Source of the DNA: Pontibacillus marinus BH030004 = DSM 16465
GTDB lineage: Bacteria > Bacillota > Bacilli > Bacillales > BH030062
Length of the DNA: 64,000 bases
Direction: 5' to 3'
NCBI RefSeq assembly: GCF_000425225.1
Contig: NZ_KE384331.1
Coordinates: 1 to 64,000, forward strand
The notes below the pieces were generated by a model. That model worked only from the letters and a program-made list of their open reading frames with translations, did no database searches and was not told the origin of the DNA. A program made the position numbers and the translations under genes. Within the stretch, counting starts at the first letter, position 1. Each line of letters starts with the position of its first letter. Shown in pieces: positions 33,725 through 42,372 of this stretch.

Positions 33725-34414
33725 CTATTCTTCTTTTATTTTCACTAAATGGTCGCCTTGCAATTCATAAATCGTTTGCCCCTTTTCCTCCCTGTAAACG
33801 AGAAAACGATTTGGTTTATCAAATGTAACTGAAGTAGCAGCATCTAGTTGGTCATTTAAATGGGCTACTTGTAATGAATCTTGTTCATAGCTATAGATTT
33901 TTGTTTCTTTAGGTGCCCCTGGAGCAGAAATGATCTCTTTTTGACCATCTCCATTTATGTCCAATTCTTGCACTTTGGCTTCAATGGATAGAATCTCATA
34001 GGGTTGCCGGTTCTCGATTTTGTAATAAGTGGTGATCGGAGAATCCGAGCCCATTACACCATCGACTCGATATGACCCCTCACCAAATAATGTCTCGTGT
34101 TTGATATCATTATGCAGCCGACCTAGTTTCATAGAAACCTGCCCCAATGGATACCTCTTATCAGCAATGTAAAATGCCCCAAAAACTTTATCCGTACCCT
34201 GATCATACAGGTAGATTTTTTCATTGTCTGATTCTCTCCATAAAGTAACAATCCCACTCACTGCCGCATCTTTACTTTCAAGAGCTTTCTTCTCCAACTC
34301 AACCTTTTCCCAATTCACTTTTTGTCCTGGAGTGTATAGAAAGGTGTTATATAGAACAGTACCAGCACTAATGACAACAAGTGCTATTAAGATATAAACA
34401 ATAGATTTCCTCAT
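33725..34414 (-). CDS. Hypothetical membrane-anchored protein with DxDG motif
   Basis: 229 residues with one N-terminal membrane segment (about 5-24) and an exported domain. The segment ELDINGDGQKEIISAPG resembles an FG-GAP or calcium-loop repeat (D-N-G-D-G), and KIYSYEQDSLQVAHLNDQL follows as in WD/FG-GAP beta-repeat lipoproteins. This suggests an extracytoplasmic binding domain; function unknown. Monocistronic with its own terminator. Confidence 0.6.
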   Translation of the reverse strand: MRKSIVYILIALVVISAGTVLYNTFLYTPGQKVNWEKVELEKKALESKDAAVSGIVTLWRESDNEKIYLYDQGTDKVFGAFYIADKRYPLGQVSMKLGRLHNDIKHETLFGEGSYRVDGVMGSDSPITTYYKIENRQPYEILSIEAKVQELDINGDGQKEIISAPGAPKETKIYSYEQDSLQVAHLNDQLDAATSVTFDKPNRFLVYREEKGQTIYELQGDHLVKIKEE

Positions 34415-34476
34415 ATGACGAACCTACCTTGGTAAAATTTTGTATATCTAGCATACATGAATTCCACCAATTCTTG

Positions 34477-34530
34477 AAGTGCCTGACCCCCACCGCTTTA
34501 ACTCACTACCGCGGTGGGGGTCAGGCACTT
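34477..34530. repeat. Dispersed large palindrome, copy 1
   Basis: Perfect 20-bp arms (34477-34496 and 34511-34530) with core GTGCCTGACCCCCACCGC and a 14-base loop. Located downstream of the cell-wall amidase gene, where it could act as a terminator. Near-identical copies are at 35746, 37370 and 38380. Confidence 0.9.
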
Positions 34531-34566
34531 GCATTAGCCCTATTTTGATTAGATATCTTTAGTTCA

Positions 34567-35604
34567 TTAGCCTTCTAACTCCATCTCCAAAAATTCCTTC
34601 GTATTAGGCCCATAGATACCATCGTTTACTAAATCTGCGTATCTTGATTGAAAAGTTCTCACGGCCTCTTCTGTCAAAGGTCCGTATATTCCATCAATTA
34701 ATTCAAGGGATACCCCAACCGCTTTGATAGCACGTTGGACTTGTTTGACTTTTGGTCCAGTATCACCTCGTTGAATGATCCCATCTGGAAGTGGGAAGTC
34801 GTTTATAGGTTTACTTGAACCTACTACTTCTTTCAATTTATTTAGTGTATTTTCTCCTACCAATCCATCGTCTCGTAATCTATAGGTTCTTTGAAATTTC
34901 TTTACAGCTTTTTGCGTTTCCTGACCGTATATTCCGTCTGCACCATATCGAGGAAGGGTGAACCCAGCTTCAATTAAATCTTGTTGAACCTCTTTTACAA
35001 AATCTCCTTCATCTCCAATTTCTAAAGGAAGTTCAATTGAAACACCCTTTACAACAGGTTCTGGCATATCCTCTTTTTCAAAATATTTTCGATAAGCGTT
35101 TGAAACATCCTGGATAAACTCACTCCATGAAATTCCGTAACGGTTCAGCGCATTTTGTGGATCCGTCCTTCGGGAGGGATCAAGGGTACTATGAGCGACT
35201 ATATCTTCATTTGGATCCAAGTTAAATTTGTCAGCTAAATAAGCGTGATACCAAACATAGCGGTCATACGCCTCCTGGAAATCAATCTTTCCACCCCAAG
35301 CTAACTCGACAGCTATAGCTGCATCATTCGCATCAGCTCCATACCGCCTATTATCTGTATCCACTTCATAACGCACATGCCACGCTTTCTCGTCTAAAGG
35401 AATAATTTCAAGAATGTTTTTGTCATCTATAAACGTATGAGCAGATGCAGTCGGATCTACATTTTCAAAGTAATTTCGATTCGCATAAGCAGATGCCCCA
35501 GCATTCGCTGTGTCATGACTCACAATAAATTGCACAGGGTTTAACGATTCCCCTGGCCTCGCATTTCCTTGACTAATATAATCTCTAGTGATTTCGTATT
35601 TCAT
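34567..35604 (-). CDS. N-acetylmuramoyl-L-alanine amidase with two peptidoglycan-binding domains
   Basis: 345 residues. The N-terminal Amidase_2 domain (about 1-165) carries zinc-ligand histidines in IVSHDTANAG, SAHTFID and VAHSTLDPSRRTDP. Two PG_binding_1 domains follow (about 195-260 and 275-343; VKEVQQDLIEAGFTLPRYGADGIYG and VKQVQRAIKAVGVSLELIDGIYG). It cleaves the bond between MurNAc and the stem peptide. There is no signal peptide, so it needs a holin or lysis for release, as with phage endolysins, yet no phage gene is nearby. AGAGGTG precedes the ATG. Confidence 0.9.
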   Translation of the reverse strand: MKYEITRDYISQGNARPGESLNPVQFIVSHDTANAGASAYANRNYFENVDPTASAHTFIDDKNILEIIPLDEKAWHVRYEVDTDNRRYGADANDAAIAVELAWGGKIDFQEAYDRYVWYHAYLADKFNLDPNEDIVAHSTLDPSRRTDPQNALNRYGISWSEFIQDVSNAYRKYFEKEDMPEPVVKGVSIELPLEIGDEGDFVKEVQQDLIEAGFTLPRYGADGIYGQETQKAVKKFQRTYRLRDDGLVGENTLNKLKEVVGSSKPINDFPLPDGIIQRGDTGPKVKQVQRAIKAVGVSLELIDGIYGPLTEEAVRTFQSRYADLVNDGIYGPNTKEFLEMELEG

Positions 35605-35745
35605 AATTCACCTCTATTCAAAAGTCAGGTTCTTTATAAAAATATGTAACCTCTTAACAGATTGTTCTAGAGCGTATTTATCAATTTAAGTAGTCATCCA
35701 GCCTTTCGCATAGGTACGCTTTCCTGAATCAGACGCCCTTAAAAA

Positions 35746-35797
35746 AGTGCCTGACCCCCACCGCTTTAACGCGATACCGCAGTGGGGGTCAGGCACT
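35746..35797. repeat. Dispersed large palindrome, copy 2
   Basis: 19-bp arms (35746-35764 and 35779-35797) with one mismatch. It lies in the gap between divergent genes, only 15 bases upstream of the antiporter -35, so it cannot be a terminator for either neighbour. Confidence 0.88.
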
Positions 35798-35811
35798 ATA
35801 GGCGGTGAAAA

Positions 35812-35841
35812 TTGATTGTGATATCTTATTTTTTGTATACT
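35812..35841 (+). promoter_or_regulatory. Promoter of the K+/H+ antiporter gene
   Basis: -35 TTGATT (35812-35817) and -10 TATACT (35836-35841), 18-bp spacing. Confidence 0.7.
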
Positions 35842-35876
35842 GACTTTACATATCCTTTTACGATTTAGGTGACATA

Positions 35877-37370
35877 ATGCTTTCAGAACTTACACAGGCA
35901 AACGAAATGATTTTATTAATTGCTATTCTATTTATCACAAGTGTTTTAGTTACGAAATTCTCCACTCGACTTGGTGTCCCTTCTCTTGTTTTATTTATTG
36001 GTGTTGGTATGCTCGTCGGTAGTGATGTTCTCAATTTGATTTATTTTGATAATGCAAGAGTTGCTCAAACAGTAGGGACGTTTGCACTTGTGGTTATTCT
36101 TTTCGAAGGTGGTCTCGAAACTAAATGGGGGACGATTCGAAAAGTGGCCACCCCTGCTCTCCTGTTAGCCACAATAGGGGTTGTATTAACTGCTGGTATC
36201 GTTGGTGTAGCATCAAAATTGATTTTTGATATTTCATGGATTGAGGCGTTTTTATTTGGTTCAATCGTTGGTTCGACTGATGCGGCGGCAGTATTTGCTG
36301 TTTTGCGTGGCAAAAACGTTAAAAACAACATTGAAGCAACTTTAGAAGCAGAATCAGGCAGTAATGATCCTATGGCTGTGTTTTTGACGCTTTTATTTAT
36401 TCAATTATTAGAACTAGCTAACCCAAATTATGTTTTATTGCTTGGATCATTCTTTTGGCAAATGGGCGTCGGTTTAGCAATAGGACTGATCATTGGAAAA
36501 TTAGGAAGTCTATCTATCAATCGTATCAACTTAGATTCTAGTGGACTCTATCCCATTTTCGCTCTTTCTTTCGCATTACTTACATATGGGATCAGTTCGT
36601 TAGTCCATGCAAGTGGATTATTGGCTGTTTACACTGCTGCACTTGTTATGGGGAATTCTGAGCTTACCTATCGTCACTCTATTCTTCGCTTTAACGAAGG
36701 ATTCACCTGGATGATGCAAATTACCATGTTCGTTATTCTTGGACTGTTTGTGTTCCCATCTCAGGTTTTTACACTTGATGTCGTGCTTGAAGGTTTACTT
36801 CTGTCCTTTATATTAATTATCATTGCACGTCCTGCAGCAGTTTTTATATCACTAGCTTTTCATAAATTCACTGGGAAGGAAAAAATATTTCTTTCTTGGG
36901 CGGGATTACGTGGAGCTGTGCCGATCGTTCTTGCTATTTACCCTATGATGGCAGGTTTAGAAAATAGCCAGTTAATATTTAATGTTGTCTTTTTCGTTGT
37001 ATTAACATCAACTCTTCTACAAGGTTCTACGATTACGTCTTTGGCTAAAAAATTTAATTTGGCTGGAGAGTCGAGAACAAACCCTCTCCATTCTCTTGAG
37101 TTAATTTCTATCGGGAAAGCGAGAGTAGAAATGGTGGAGTTTGAAGTAAATGAAAACAATCCACTCATTGGAAAAACATTAGAGTCTATTGAATTTCCTG
37201 ATTACACCTTAATCAATGCCATTATTCGGGACGGGGACATCTTAACCCCTTATGGACAAACACAAATTAAAAATGGCGACATTCTTTACATTATGGTAGC
37301 TAAAAAGAACAAGAAAGCCCTGCAAAAATTGTTGGCTACAGAAAATGAAAATGTTCAACCACTTACCTAA
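35877..37370 (+). CDS. K+(Na+)/H+ antiporter, CPA1 (NhaP2/CvrA type)
   Basis: 497-residue membrane protein. About 12-13 membrane segments (residues 10-390) with the transport motif GSIVGSTDAAAVFAVL and ESGSNDPMAVFLTLLF typical of NhaP2/CvrA, then a cytoplasmic TrkA_C-type domain (about 410-485; NENNPLIGKTLESIEFPDYTLINAIIRDG) that usually senses nucleotides such as c-di-AMP. It exports K+ or Na+ in exchange for protons in volume and pH control. Monocistronic; ends at palindrome copy 3. Confidence 0.9.
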   Translation: MLSELTQANEMILLIAILFITSVLVTKFSTRLGVPSLVLFIGVGMLVGSDVLNLIYFDNARVAQTVGTFALVVILFEGGLETKWGTIRKVATPALLLATIGVVLTAGIVGVASKLIFDISWIEAFLFGSIVGSTDAAAVFAVLRGKNVKNNIEATLEAESGSNDPMAVFLTLLFIQLLELANPNYVLLLGSFFWQMGVGLAIGLIIGKLGSLSINRINLDSSGLYPIFALSFALLTYGISSLVHASGLLAVYTAALVMGNSELTYRHSILRFNEGFTWMMQITMFVILGLFVFPSQVFTLDVVLEGLLLSFILIIIARPAAVFISLAFHKFTGKEKIFLSWAGLRGAVPIVLAIYPMMAGLENSQLIFNVVFFVVLTSTLLQGSTITSLAKKFNLAGESRTNPLHSLELISIGKARVEMVEFEVNENNPLIGKTLESIEFPDYTLINAIIRDGDILTPYGQTQIKNGDILYIMVAKKNKKALQKLLATENENVQPLT

Positions 37371-37425
37371 AAGTGCCTGACCCCCACTGCTTTAACGCGA
37401 TACCGCAGTGGGGGTCAGGCACTTT
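37370..37425. repeat. Dispersed large palindrome, copy 3
   Basis: Perfect 21-bp arms (37370-37390 and 37405-37425), core GTGCCTGACCCCCACTGC, flanked by T-runs on both strands. It lies between two convergent genes, where it should terminate both transcripts. Confidence 0.9.
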
Positions 37426-37427
37426 AT

Positions 37428-38321
37428 TTAGGCACTTTTTCTTGTACTTAATACCGTAATGGTAATTAATATGACAAACATGCCCATGATTTGGGTTAAT
37501 GAGAGGAGTTGCCCTAAAATCACAACCCCAAATAAAGAGGCTGTAACAGGTTCTATCATCGCTACTACAGAGGCGACAGATGGCAATGTCTTTCTCAAGC
37601 CTTTTATATAAAAGAAGAATGAAATGCCAGCTCCGATTATGCCAAGTACTATAAACCAAAGGATATCTTTAGAAGAAAGCACAGAAATAGCTTGCTCATG
37701 ATTAATAAATGGAAGCAAAATCAGTGTAAAGGTAAAAAGCGCTGTACTTAAAACAGCTGGAGGTTCTCCGTACTTAAGGGCATAGTTAAAACTAAAAATG
37801 TAAATGGCGTAAGAAAGGCCTGATAATAAGCCTGTAGAAATTCCTAATATATTCATTTGTCCAAGACCATTTTGGTACACCCCTGTTAATAATCCAATGC
37901 CACCTAACACAATAATCATCGAAATGATTTTAAATGCGGTGACTCGTTCCATCCTAAGTACAAAGGATATGATGAAAACGAAAATGGGTGCTGTGTACAT
38001 CAAAACCGATGCTATTGCTACCCCGGTATGAGAGATGCTGATGAAATAAAAGCTGAAATTACCAGTCACCCCTACTCCAGCTAACGCTGACCAGAGAATC
38101 ATCTTTCTTAGACTACCATAAGAATAATATTTAGTACGGGCAATCATCCATATGAATAAACAAATTAATCCTACAGCTCCTCTATAAAATGAAATCACAA
38201 GAGGATCCCAATCTTTTTCCATTAAAATGCCTGCCAAACCACCAGAAACACCCCAAAGAACAGCCGCCAGGACTACAAACCCTACACCGAAATTTTTCAA
38301 ATGAAAACTCCAATCAAACAT
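37428..38321 (-). CDS. EamA/DMT-family transporter
   Basis: 297-residue membrane protein with ten predicted segments and the two-fold EamA repeat: LAAVLWGVSGGLAGILM opens the first half and LLSGLSYAIYIFSFNYAL the second. These carry metabolites or drugs outward; substrate not readable. A weak AGGGAATCTTCC lies before the ATG. The stop falls 3 bases after palindrome copy 3. Confidence 0.88.
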   Translation of the reverse strand: MFDWSFHLKNFGVGFVVLAAVLWGVSGGLAGILMEKDWDPLVISFYRGAVGLICLFIWMIARTKYYSYGSLRKMILWSALAGVGVTGNFSFYFISISHTGVAIASVLMYTAPIFVFIISFVLRMERVTAFKIISMIIVLGGIGLLTGVYQNGLGQMNILGISTGLLSGLSYAIYIFSFNYALKYGEPPAVLSTALFTFTLILLPFINHEQAISVLSSKDILWFIVLGIIGAGISFFFYIKGLRKTLPSVASVVAMIEPVTASLFGVVILGQLLSLTQIMGMFVILITITVLSTRKSA

Positions 38322-38379
38322 TTTTTTAGGAAGATTCCCTAAATCTTATTCCGATTAAACCCAAAAAGTGCTTACAAAA

Positions 38380-38431
38380 AGTGCCTGACCCCCACCGCTT
38401 TAATGCGCTACCGCAGTGGGGGTCAGGCACT
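38380..38431. repeat. Dispersed large palindrome, copy 4
   Basis: 19-bp arms (38380-38398 and 38413-38431) with one mismatch, same core as copies 1-3. It sits 9 bases past the stop of the first trhO gene and probably terminates it. Confidence 0.88.
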
Positions 38432-38439
38432 AAAGCTAT

Positions 38440-39405
38440 CTAGACTTCTACGCCATCTTCTTCTTTGATTTTTTCAAGGCGTTGTTGAATATCCTCTTCT
38501 GTTAATCCATGCTCTTCTACATAGCGGTTACGTGGGTGAACACGGCATTCGTGTGTACAGCCGCGCATGTATTTATACTCGTTTTCCTCTGAGCACAGCA
38601 TGCGGCGGTCGCAGTCTGGGTTTCCACAGTTTACAAAGCGTTCACATGGTTCACCTGTGAAATAGTCCTCCCCTACGACAACGTGCTCGGTTTGGTTAAC
38701 GGGTACGGAGATGCGATCATCAAATACATACATTTGCCCATCCCATAGCTTCCCTTGTACTTCAGGATCTTTACTGTACGTTGTAATACCACCATGTAAC
38801 TGGCCTACATTCTCAAAACCTTCACGCTTCAGCCAGCCGGAGAATTTTTCACAACGAATTCCGCCTGTGCAGTACGTGAGAATCTGTTTGCCTTCTAATT
38901 TATCTTTATTTTCTCGGACCCAATCCGGTAATTCACGGAACGTCTCGATATCCGGACGAATCGCACCACGGAAGTGGCCAAGATCATATTCATAGTCATT
39001 TCGAGCATCGAGTACAATCGTGTCTTCACGTTGCATACGCTCGTAAAATTCTTTTGGCTCAAGGTATTCCCCTGTTAAATCGTGAGGATTGATATCGTCC
39101 TCAAGGCGCATTGTCACAAGCTCAGGACGATGGCGAACGTGCATTTTTTTAAACGCATGCCCATCAGCCTCATCAATTTTGAACGTCATGTCCTTAAATA
39201 GTGGATCATTGTGCATCGCATCCATGTAGGCTTGCGTCTGCTCAATGGTTCCAGAGACCGTGCCATTGATCCCTTCTTCTGCAACGAGAACGCGACCACG
39301 AAGGTCAAGCTCCTTACAGAACTTCAAATGATCTTTTGAGAACTGCTCTGGATCATCAATCGTAACGTAGTGATAATAAAGCAGTACTTGATAATTTTGT
39401 TCCAT
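38440..39405 (-). CDS. trhO: tRNA uridine-34 hydroxylase TrhO, copy 1
   Basis: 321-residue rhodanese-domain enzyme. TrhO uses O2 to make 5-hydroxyuridine at tRNA wobble position 34. Marks: an N-terminal acylphosphatase-like domain ([15 protein letters not shown]), rhodanese Cys in [15 protein letters not shown] (about residue 180), and a C-terminal Cys cluster (CERFVNC..CDRRMLC..CTHEC). The ATG at 39405 follows GGTGG; the longer frame to 39474 has no ribosome site. A paralogue with about four-fifths identity by eye is at 47261-48232. Confidence 0.92.
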   Translation of the reverse strand: MEQNYQVLLYYHYVTIDDPEQFSKDHLKFCKELDLRGRVLVAEEGINGTVSGTIEQTQAYMDAMHNDPLFKDMTFKIDEADGHAFKKMHVRHRPELVTMRLEDDINPHDLTGEYLEPKEFYERMQREDTIVLDARNDYEYDLGHFRGAIRPDIETFRELPDWVRENKDKLEGKQILTYCTGGIRCEKFSGWLKREGFENVGQLHGGITTYSKDPEVQGKLWDGQMYVFDDRISVPVNQTEHVVVGEDYFTGEPCERFVNCGNPDCDRRMLCSEENEYKYMRGCTHECRVHPRNRYVEEHGLTEEDIQQRLEKIKEEDGVEV

Positions 39406-39412
39406 AGTATAT

Positions 39413-39454
39413 CCACCTATCTTTTTATATTTCCCAGATACAAAAATTAGGCTC
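39413..39454 (-). promoter_or_regulatory. Leader shared by the two trhO genes
   Basis: The bases just before both trhO starts are almost the same: AAAGATAGGTGG preceded by TAATTTTTGTATC. The match at 48241-48282 runs for about 40 bases and then stops. It may hold the promoter or a leader signal; no terminator hairpin seen. Confidence 0.5.
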
Positions 39455-39557
39455 TGAGGTTTGATTGAATACAACAGTTAATTTTAATGCGGATTTTGGG
39501 TGAAATCAAGAAACGATTGAGGTTTCGCTCTCTCTTTTGTGTGTGAAGCTACCCCTC

Positions 39558-39725
39558 TTCTGCTCGGTGCTCTCCTTTTTTTGCGCGGAGCTCTCCTTCT
39601 TCTGCGCGCCCTTCCTCCTTTTCTGCTCGGAGCCCCATCCTTTCTGCGCGCCCCCTCTTCTTTTCTGCTCAGATCTTCCCCCTTTCCGTGCGGAGCTCTC
39701 GCCTTTAGCGCACATCTCCCTCCAA
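39558..39725. repeat. 21-bp-period repeat array C (8 units)
   Basis: Eight contiguous 21-bp units with consensus near TTCTGCGCGGAGCTCTCCTT; a degenerate ninth may precede at 39537. The array is pyrimidine-rich on the plus strand and lies between divergent genes (trhO copy 1 and the amidohydrolase operon). Its GCGGAGCTC core is shared with the first units of array D (46677). Confidence 0.88.
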
Positions 39726-39786
39726 CCCAACATCCTCCCATCCAAAATCAACCAATCGAAATTTTCTAAAAATTCACCAGAATAGG

Positions 39787-39814
39787 GTGACTTCTCATGA
39801 AATTCTGTTATACT
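39787..39814 (+). promoter_or_regulatory. Promoter of the amidohydrolase operon
   Basis: Possible -35 GTGACT (39787-39792) and -10 TATACT (39809-39814), 16-bp spacing; start expected near 39821, just before the operator at 39830. Confidence 0.6.
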
Positions 39815-39829
39815 ATTCATTAACGGAAT

Positions 39830-39852
39830 ATTAAAGGACATTTTCCTTAAAT
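39830..39852. promoter_or_regulatory. 23-bp operator, copy 1
   Basis: Palindrome ATTAAAGGA - 5 bases - TCCTTAAAT (one mismatched pair), preceded by ACGGAAT. It lies between the promoter and the ribosome site of the first amidohydrolase gene. The same arms and preceding bases recur at 45020-45042 before the transporter gene. Confidence 0.8.
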
Positions 39853-39868
39853 GAAGGAGAAATGCTAG

Positions 39869-41065
39869 ATGAGTAACATCCTAGACTTAATCAAACATAT
39901 TGAAAGCGATATCATAACGATTCGACGTACACTACATCAAAACCCTGAACTGAGTAATGAAGAGTATGAAACTTCTAGACTTGTTCAAGAAACATTAACG
40001 AGATACGGAATTGAGTTTCAATCCGGTTTCGCTGAGACTGGGGTACTCGGCATTATTAAAGGAGACAAGCCTGGCAAGACGGTTGCGCTCAGGGCTGATA
40101 TGGATGCTCTCCCTATTCAGGAGGCCAATCAACATGATCATACCTCTAAAACTCCAGGAAAAATGCATGCTTGTGGGCATGATGCTCATACAGCAATGCT
40201 GCTTGGAACTGGGTATGCTCTGCAGCAACTGAAAGATCAAATTCAAGGAACTGTTCTTCTAGTATTCCAACCTGCTGAGGAAAACGCGCCTCATGGTGGT
40301 TCGCAAAAAATGATGGATGATGGGGTTTTTGCCAAATACCAACCTGACGTTATTTACGGACAGCATGTATGGCCTTATCTTCCAGTAGGCCAGATCGGCA
40401 TTCGCGACAAAGAAATGATGGGCGCCTCAGATCGATTTTCGGTCACGATTAGAGGAAGAGGCGGTCATGCGAGTATGCCCCAGGATGGAAATGATGCGAT
40501 TATTATCGCCAATCAGGTTATTTCATCCCTTCAGACAATAGTGAGCCGCAATGTGAACCCACTCGATTCAGCAGTGCTAACAGTCGGCCGAATTGAAGGT
40601 GGTTATCGCTACAACGTCATTCCGGACAAGGTTTATTTTGAAGGAACTGTTCGAACCTACAAACCGGAAGTGAAAGATAAGGTTAAAAAGCGATTCCATC
40701 AGATCATTAAGCAAACCGTTGAAGCTTTTGATGCTGAAGTTGAGATTGAATATCTCGATGGATACCCTGCTACCATTAATACACCAAAATGGGCACAACA
40801 GGCTCGCGCCACAGCTCAGCACATGCTTGGAGATGAGGCGACACCTAGCCTAGACCCTGTTTTGGCTGGTGAAGATTTTTCCCGCTTCCTCAACCAATAT
40901 CCTGGTGCTTTCATTTGGCTAGGCACAAAAATCGAGGATGCCGAAAATCAAAAACCGCTTCACGATCCAGCATTCAAGCTGAATGAAAAAGCGCTACCTC
41001 AAGGCAGTATGTACATGGCACGACTCGCTTTGGAAACATTGGAAAACTTGCAAGAAAAGGAATGA
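39869..41065 (+). CDS. M20D amidohydrolase (hippurate/N-acyl amino acid hydrolase-like)
   Basis: 398-residue metalloenzyme that removes an acyl group from an amino acid. Metal-binding motifs are HACGHDAHTAML (about residue 100), QPAEENAPHGG with its paired Glu, YGQHVWP, and the C-terminal HDPAF. The dimerisation domain lies at about 180-300. GAAGGAG precedes the ATG by 9 bases. First gene of an operon of three M20 enzymes, a regulator and an AbgT transporter. The exact substrate is unknown. Confidence 0.9.
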   Translation: MSNILDLIKHIESDIITIRRTLHQNPELSNEEYETSRLVQETLTRYGIEFQSGFAETGVLGIIKGDKPGKTVALRADMDALPIQEANQHDHTSKTPGKMHACGHDAHTAMLLGTGYALQQLKDQIQGTVLLVFQPAEENAPHGGSQKMMDDGVFAKYQPDVIYGQHVWPYLPVGQIGIRDKEMMGASDRFSVTIRGRGGHASMPQDGNDAIIIANQVISSLQTIVSRNVNPLDSAVLTVGRIEGGYRYNVIPDKVYFEGTVRTYKPEVKDKVKKRFHQIIKQTVEAFDAEVEIEYLDGYPATINTPKWAQQARATAQHMLGDEATPSLDPVLAGEDFSRFLNQYPGAFIWLGTKIEDAENQKPLHDPAFKLNEKALPQGSMYMARLALETLENLQEKE

Positions 41066-42372
41066 TGCGAATGCTTCTTAAGAATAACTTCACAGAATCG
41101 ATCAAACCTCAGTTAAAGTCTTGGCGCAGAGCCTTTCACCAACAACCTGAGCTAGGTTTTATGGAGTACTACACGACATACAAAATTGGAAAAGAATTAG
41201 AGAAATTAGGATTCAAGCTCTATGTTGGTCAGGATGCCCTTAAAAGTGAATCTCGCTATGGAGTGCCATCTAAAGAGCTTTTGCAAGAAAAAGAATCTGA
41301 AGCCTACTTTCAAGGAGTTGAAGGGGATTGGCTCTCTCACATGCATGGTGGAAATACAGGATTAGTAGCCATCTGGGACACAGAATCTCTAGGCAAACAT
41401 CTTGCCTTCCGCTTTGATATCGATGCGCTTCCTATACAGGAGACAGAACATGAGGATCACCTTCCTTTTTCACAAGGGTTCTCCTCTTCCAAAAGGAATG
41501 TGATGCATGCCTGTGGTCACGATGGTCACATCACCATCGGTCTCGGTCTCGCTCGGTATATCGCTGAAAATGCAAGAAACTTAAATGGGAAGTTCACCCT
41601 TCTCTTTCAACCAGCTGAAGAAGGCGGTCGTGGTGCAAAAGCGATGACCGATAAAGGTTGGCTTCAGGATGTGGATGCTTTTTACACAGGTCACCTTGGG
41701 CTACGTGACCTCGAAGTAGGAACAGTAGCTGCAACCACAAAAGGCTTTCTTGCTTCATCAAAGCTCAACGTTCACTTTAACGGAGAATCTTCTCATGCTG
41801 GGATGAAACCAGAGGATGGCCGCAATGCTTTGCTTGCAGCAGCTACAACGGCAACTCAGCTCTACTCAATACCACGACATAGTGAAGGGGCAAGCAGAGT
41901 AAATGTGGGTAAACTCGACGCTGGGAGCGGTCGTAATATTATAGCTGACCGAGCTTATTTAGAACTTGAAACGCGTGGAGAAACGGGTGAGATTAATCAG
42001 TTCATGCTTGGTGAAGCCAAACGAATGATTCAAGCTTCGGCCAACATGCACAACGTTGAAGCTTCCATTGATTTTGTTGGTGAAACAGAAGGCATGGATT
42101 GTGATAGGGAGTTAATTGATTCAATCAGCTCACACTGTGAAACGAGTTCCTTTATCAAAGAAGTACTCCCCTCTGCTGCTATTTCCGGATCAGAGGATGC
42201 AAGTTTTATGATGAATAAGGTTCAAGCGAATGGTGGCCTAGCAACATACATGCTATTTGGGACAAGCCTTCCCTACAATCACCATCACCCCTCATTCGAT
42301 TTTGAAGAGGATGCGTTAGCCGTTGCCGTCGATACGTACATCCATCTTGTAAAAGGAGAAAATACACGATGA
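41062..42372 (+). CDS. M20 amidohydrolase, AbgA-like
   Basis: 436 residues, the same length as E. coli AbgA, one subunit of p-aminobenzoyl-glutamate hydrolase. Metal site motifs: FRFDIDALPI, MHACGHDGHITIG, QPAEEGGRGAKAM, FYTGHLG and NHHHPSFDFEEDAL. Context with an AbgT transporter supports a p-aminobenzoyl-glutamate or similar substrate. No AbgB partner is encoded. It overlaps the previous gene (ATGA); an ATG at 41071 is better spaced from AAGGA and may be the real start. Confidence 0.88.
   Translation: MMRMLLKNNFTESIKPQLKSWRRAFHQQPELGFMEYYTTYKIGKELEKLGFKLYVGQDALKSESRYGVPSKELLQEKESEAYFQGVEGDWLSHMHGGNTGLVAIWDTESLGKHLAFRFDIDALPIQETEHEDHLPFSQGFSSSKRNVMHACGHDGHITIGLGLARYIAENARNLNGKFTLLFQPAEEGGRGAKAMTDKGWLQDVDAFYTGHLGLRDLEVGTVAATTKGFLASSKLNVHFNGESSHAGMKPEDGRNALLAAATTATQLYSIPRHSEGASRVNVGKLDAGSGRNIIADRAYLELETRGETGEINQFMLGEAKRMIQASANMHNVEASIDFVGETEGMDCDRELIDSISSHCETSSFIKEVLPSAAISGSEDASFMMNKVQANGGLATYMLFGTSLPYNHHHPSFDFEEDALAVAVDTYIHLVKGENTR

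Noticed and set aside
39484-39841. Arg/Lys-rich open frames over array C
   Set aside because: Both strands are open because of the repeat composition; no ribosome site or conservation signal.
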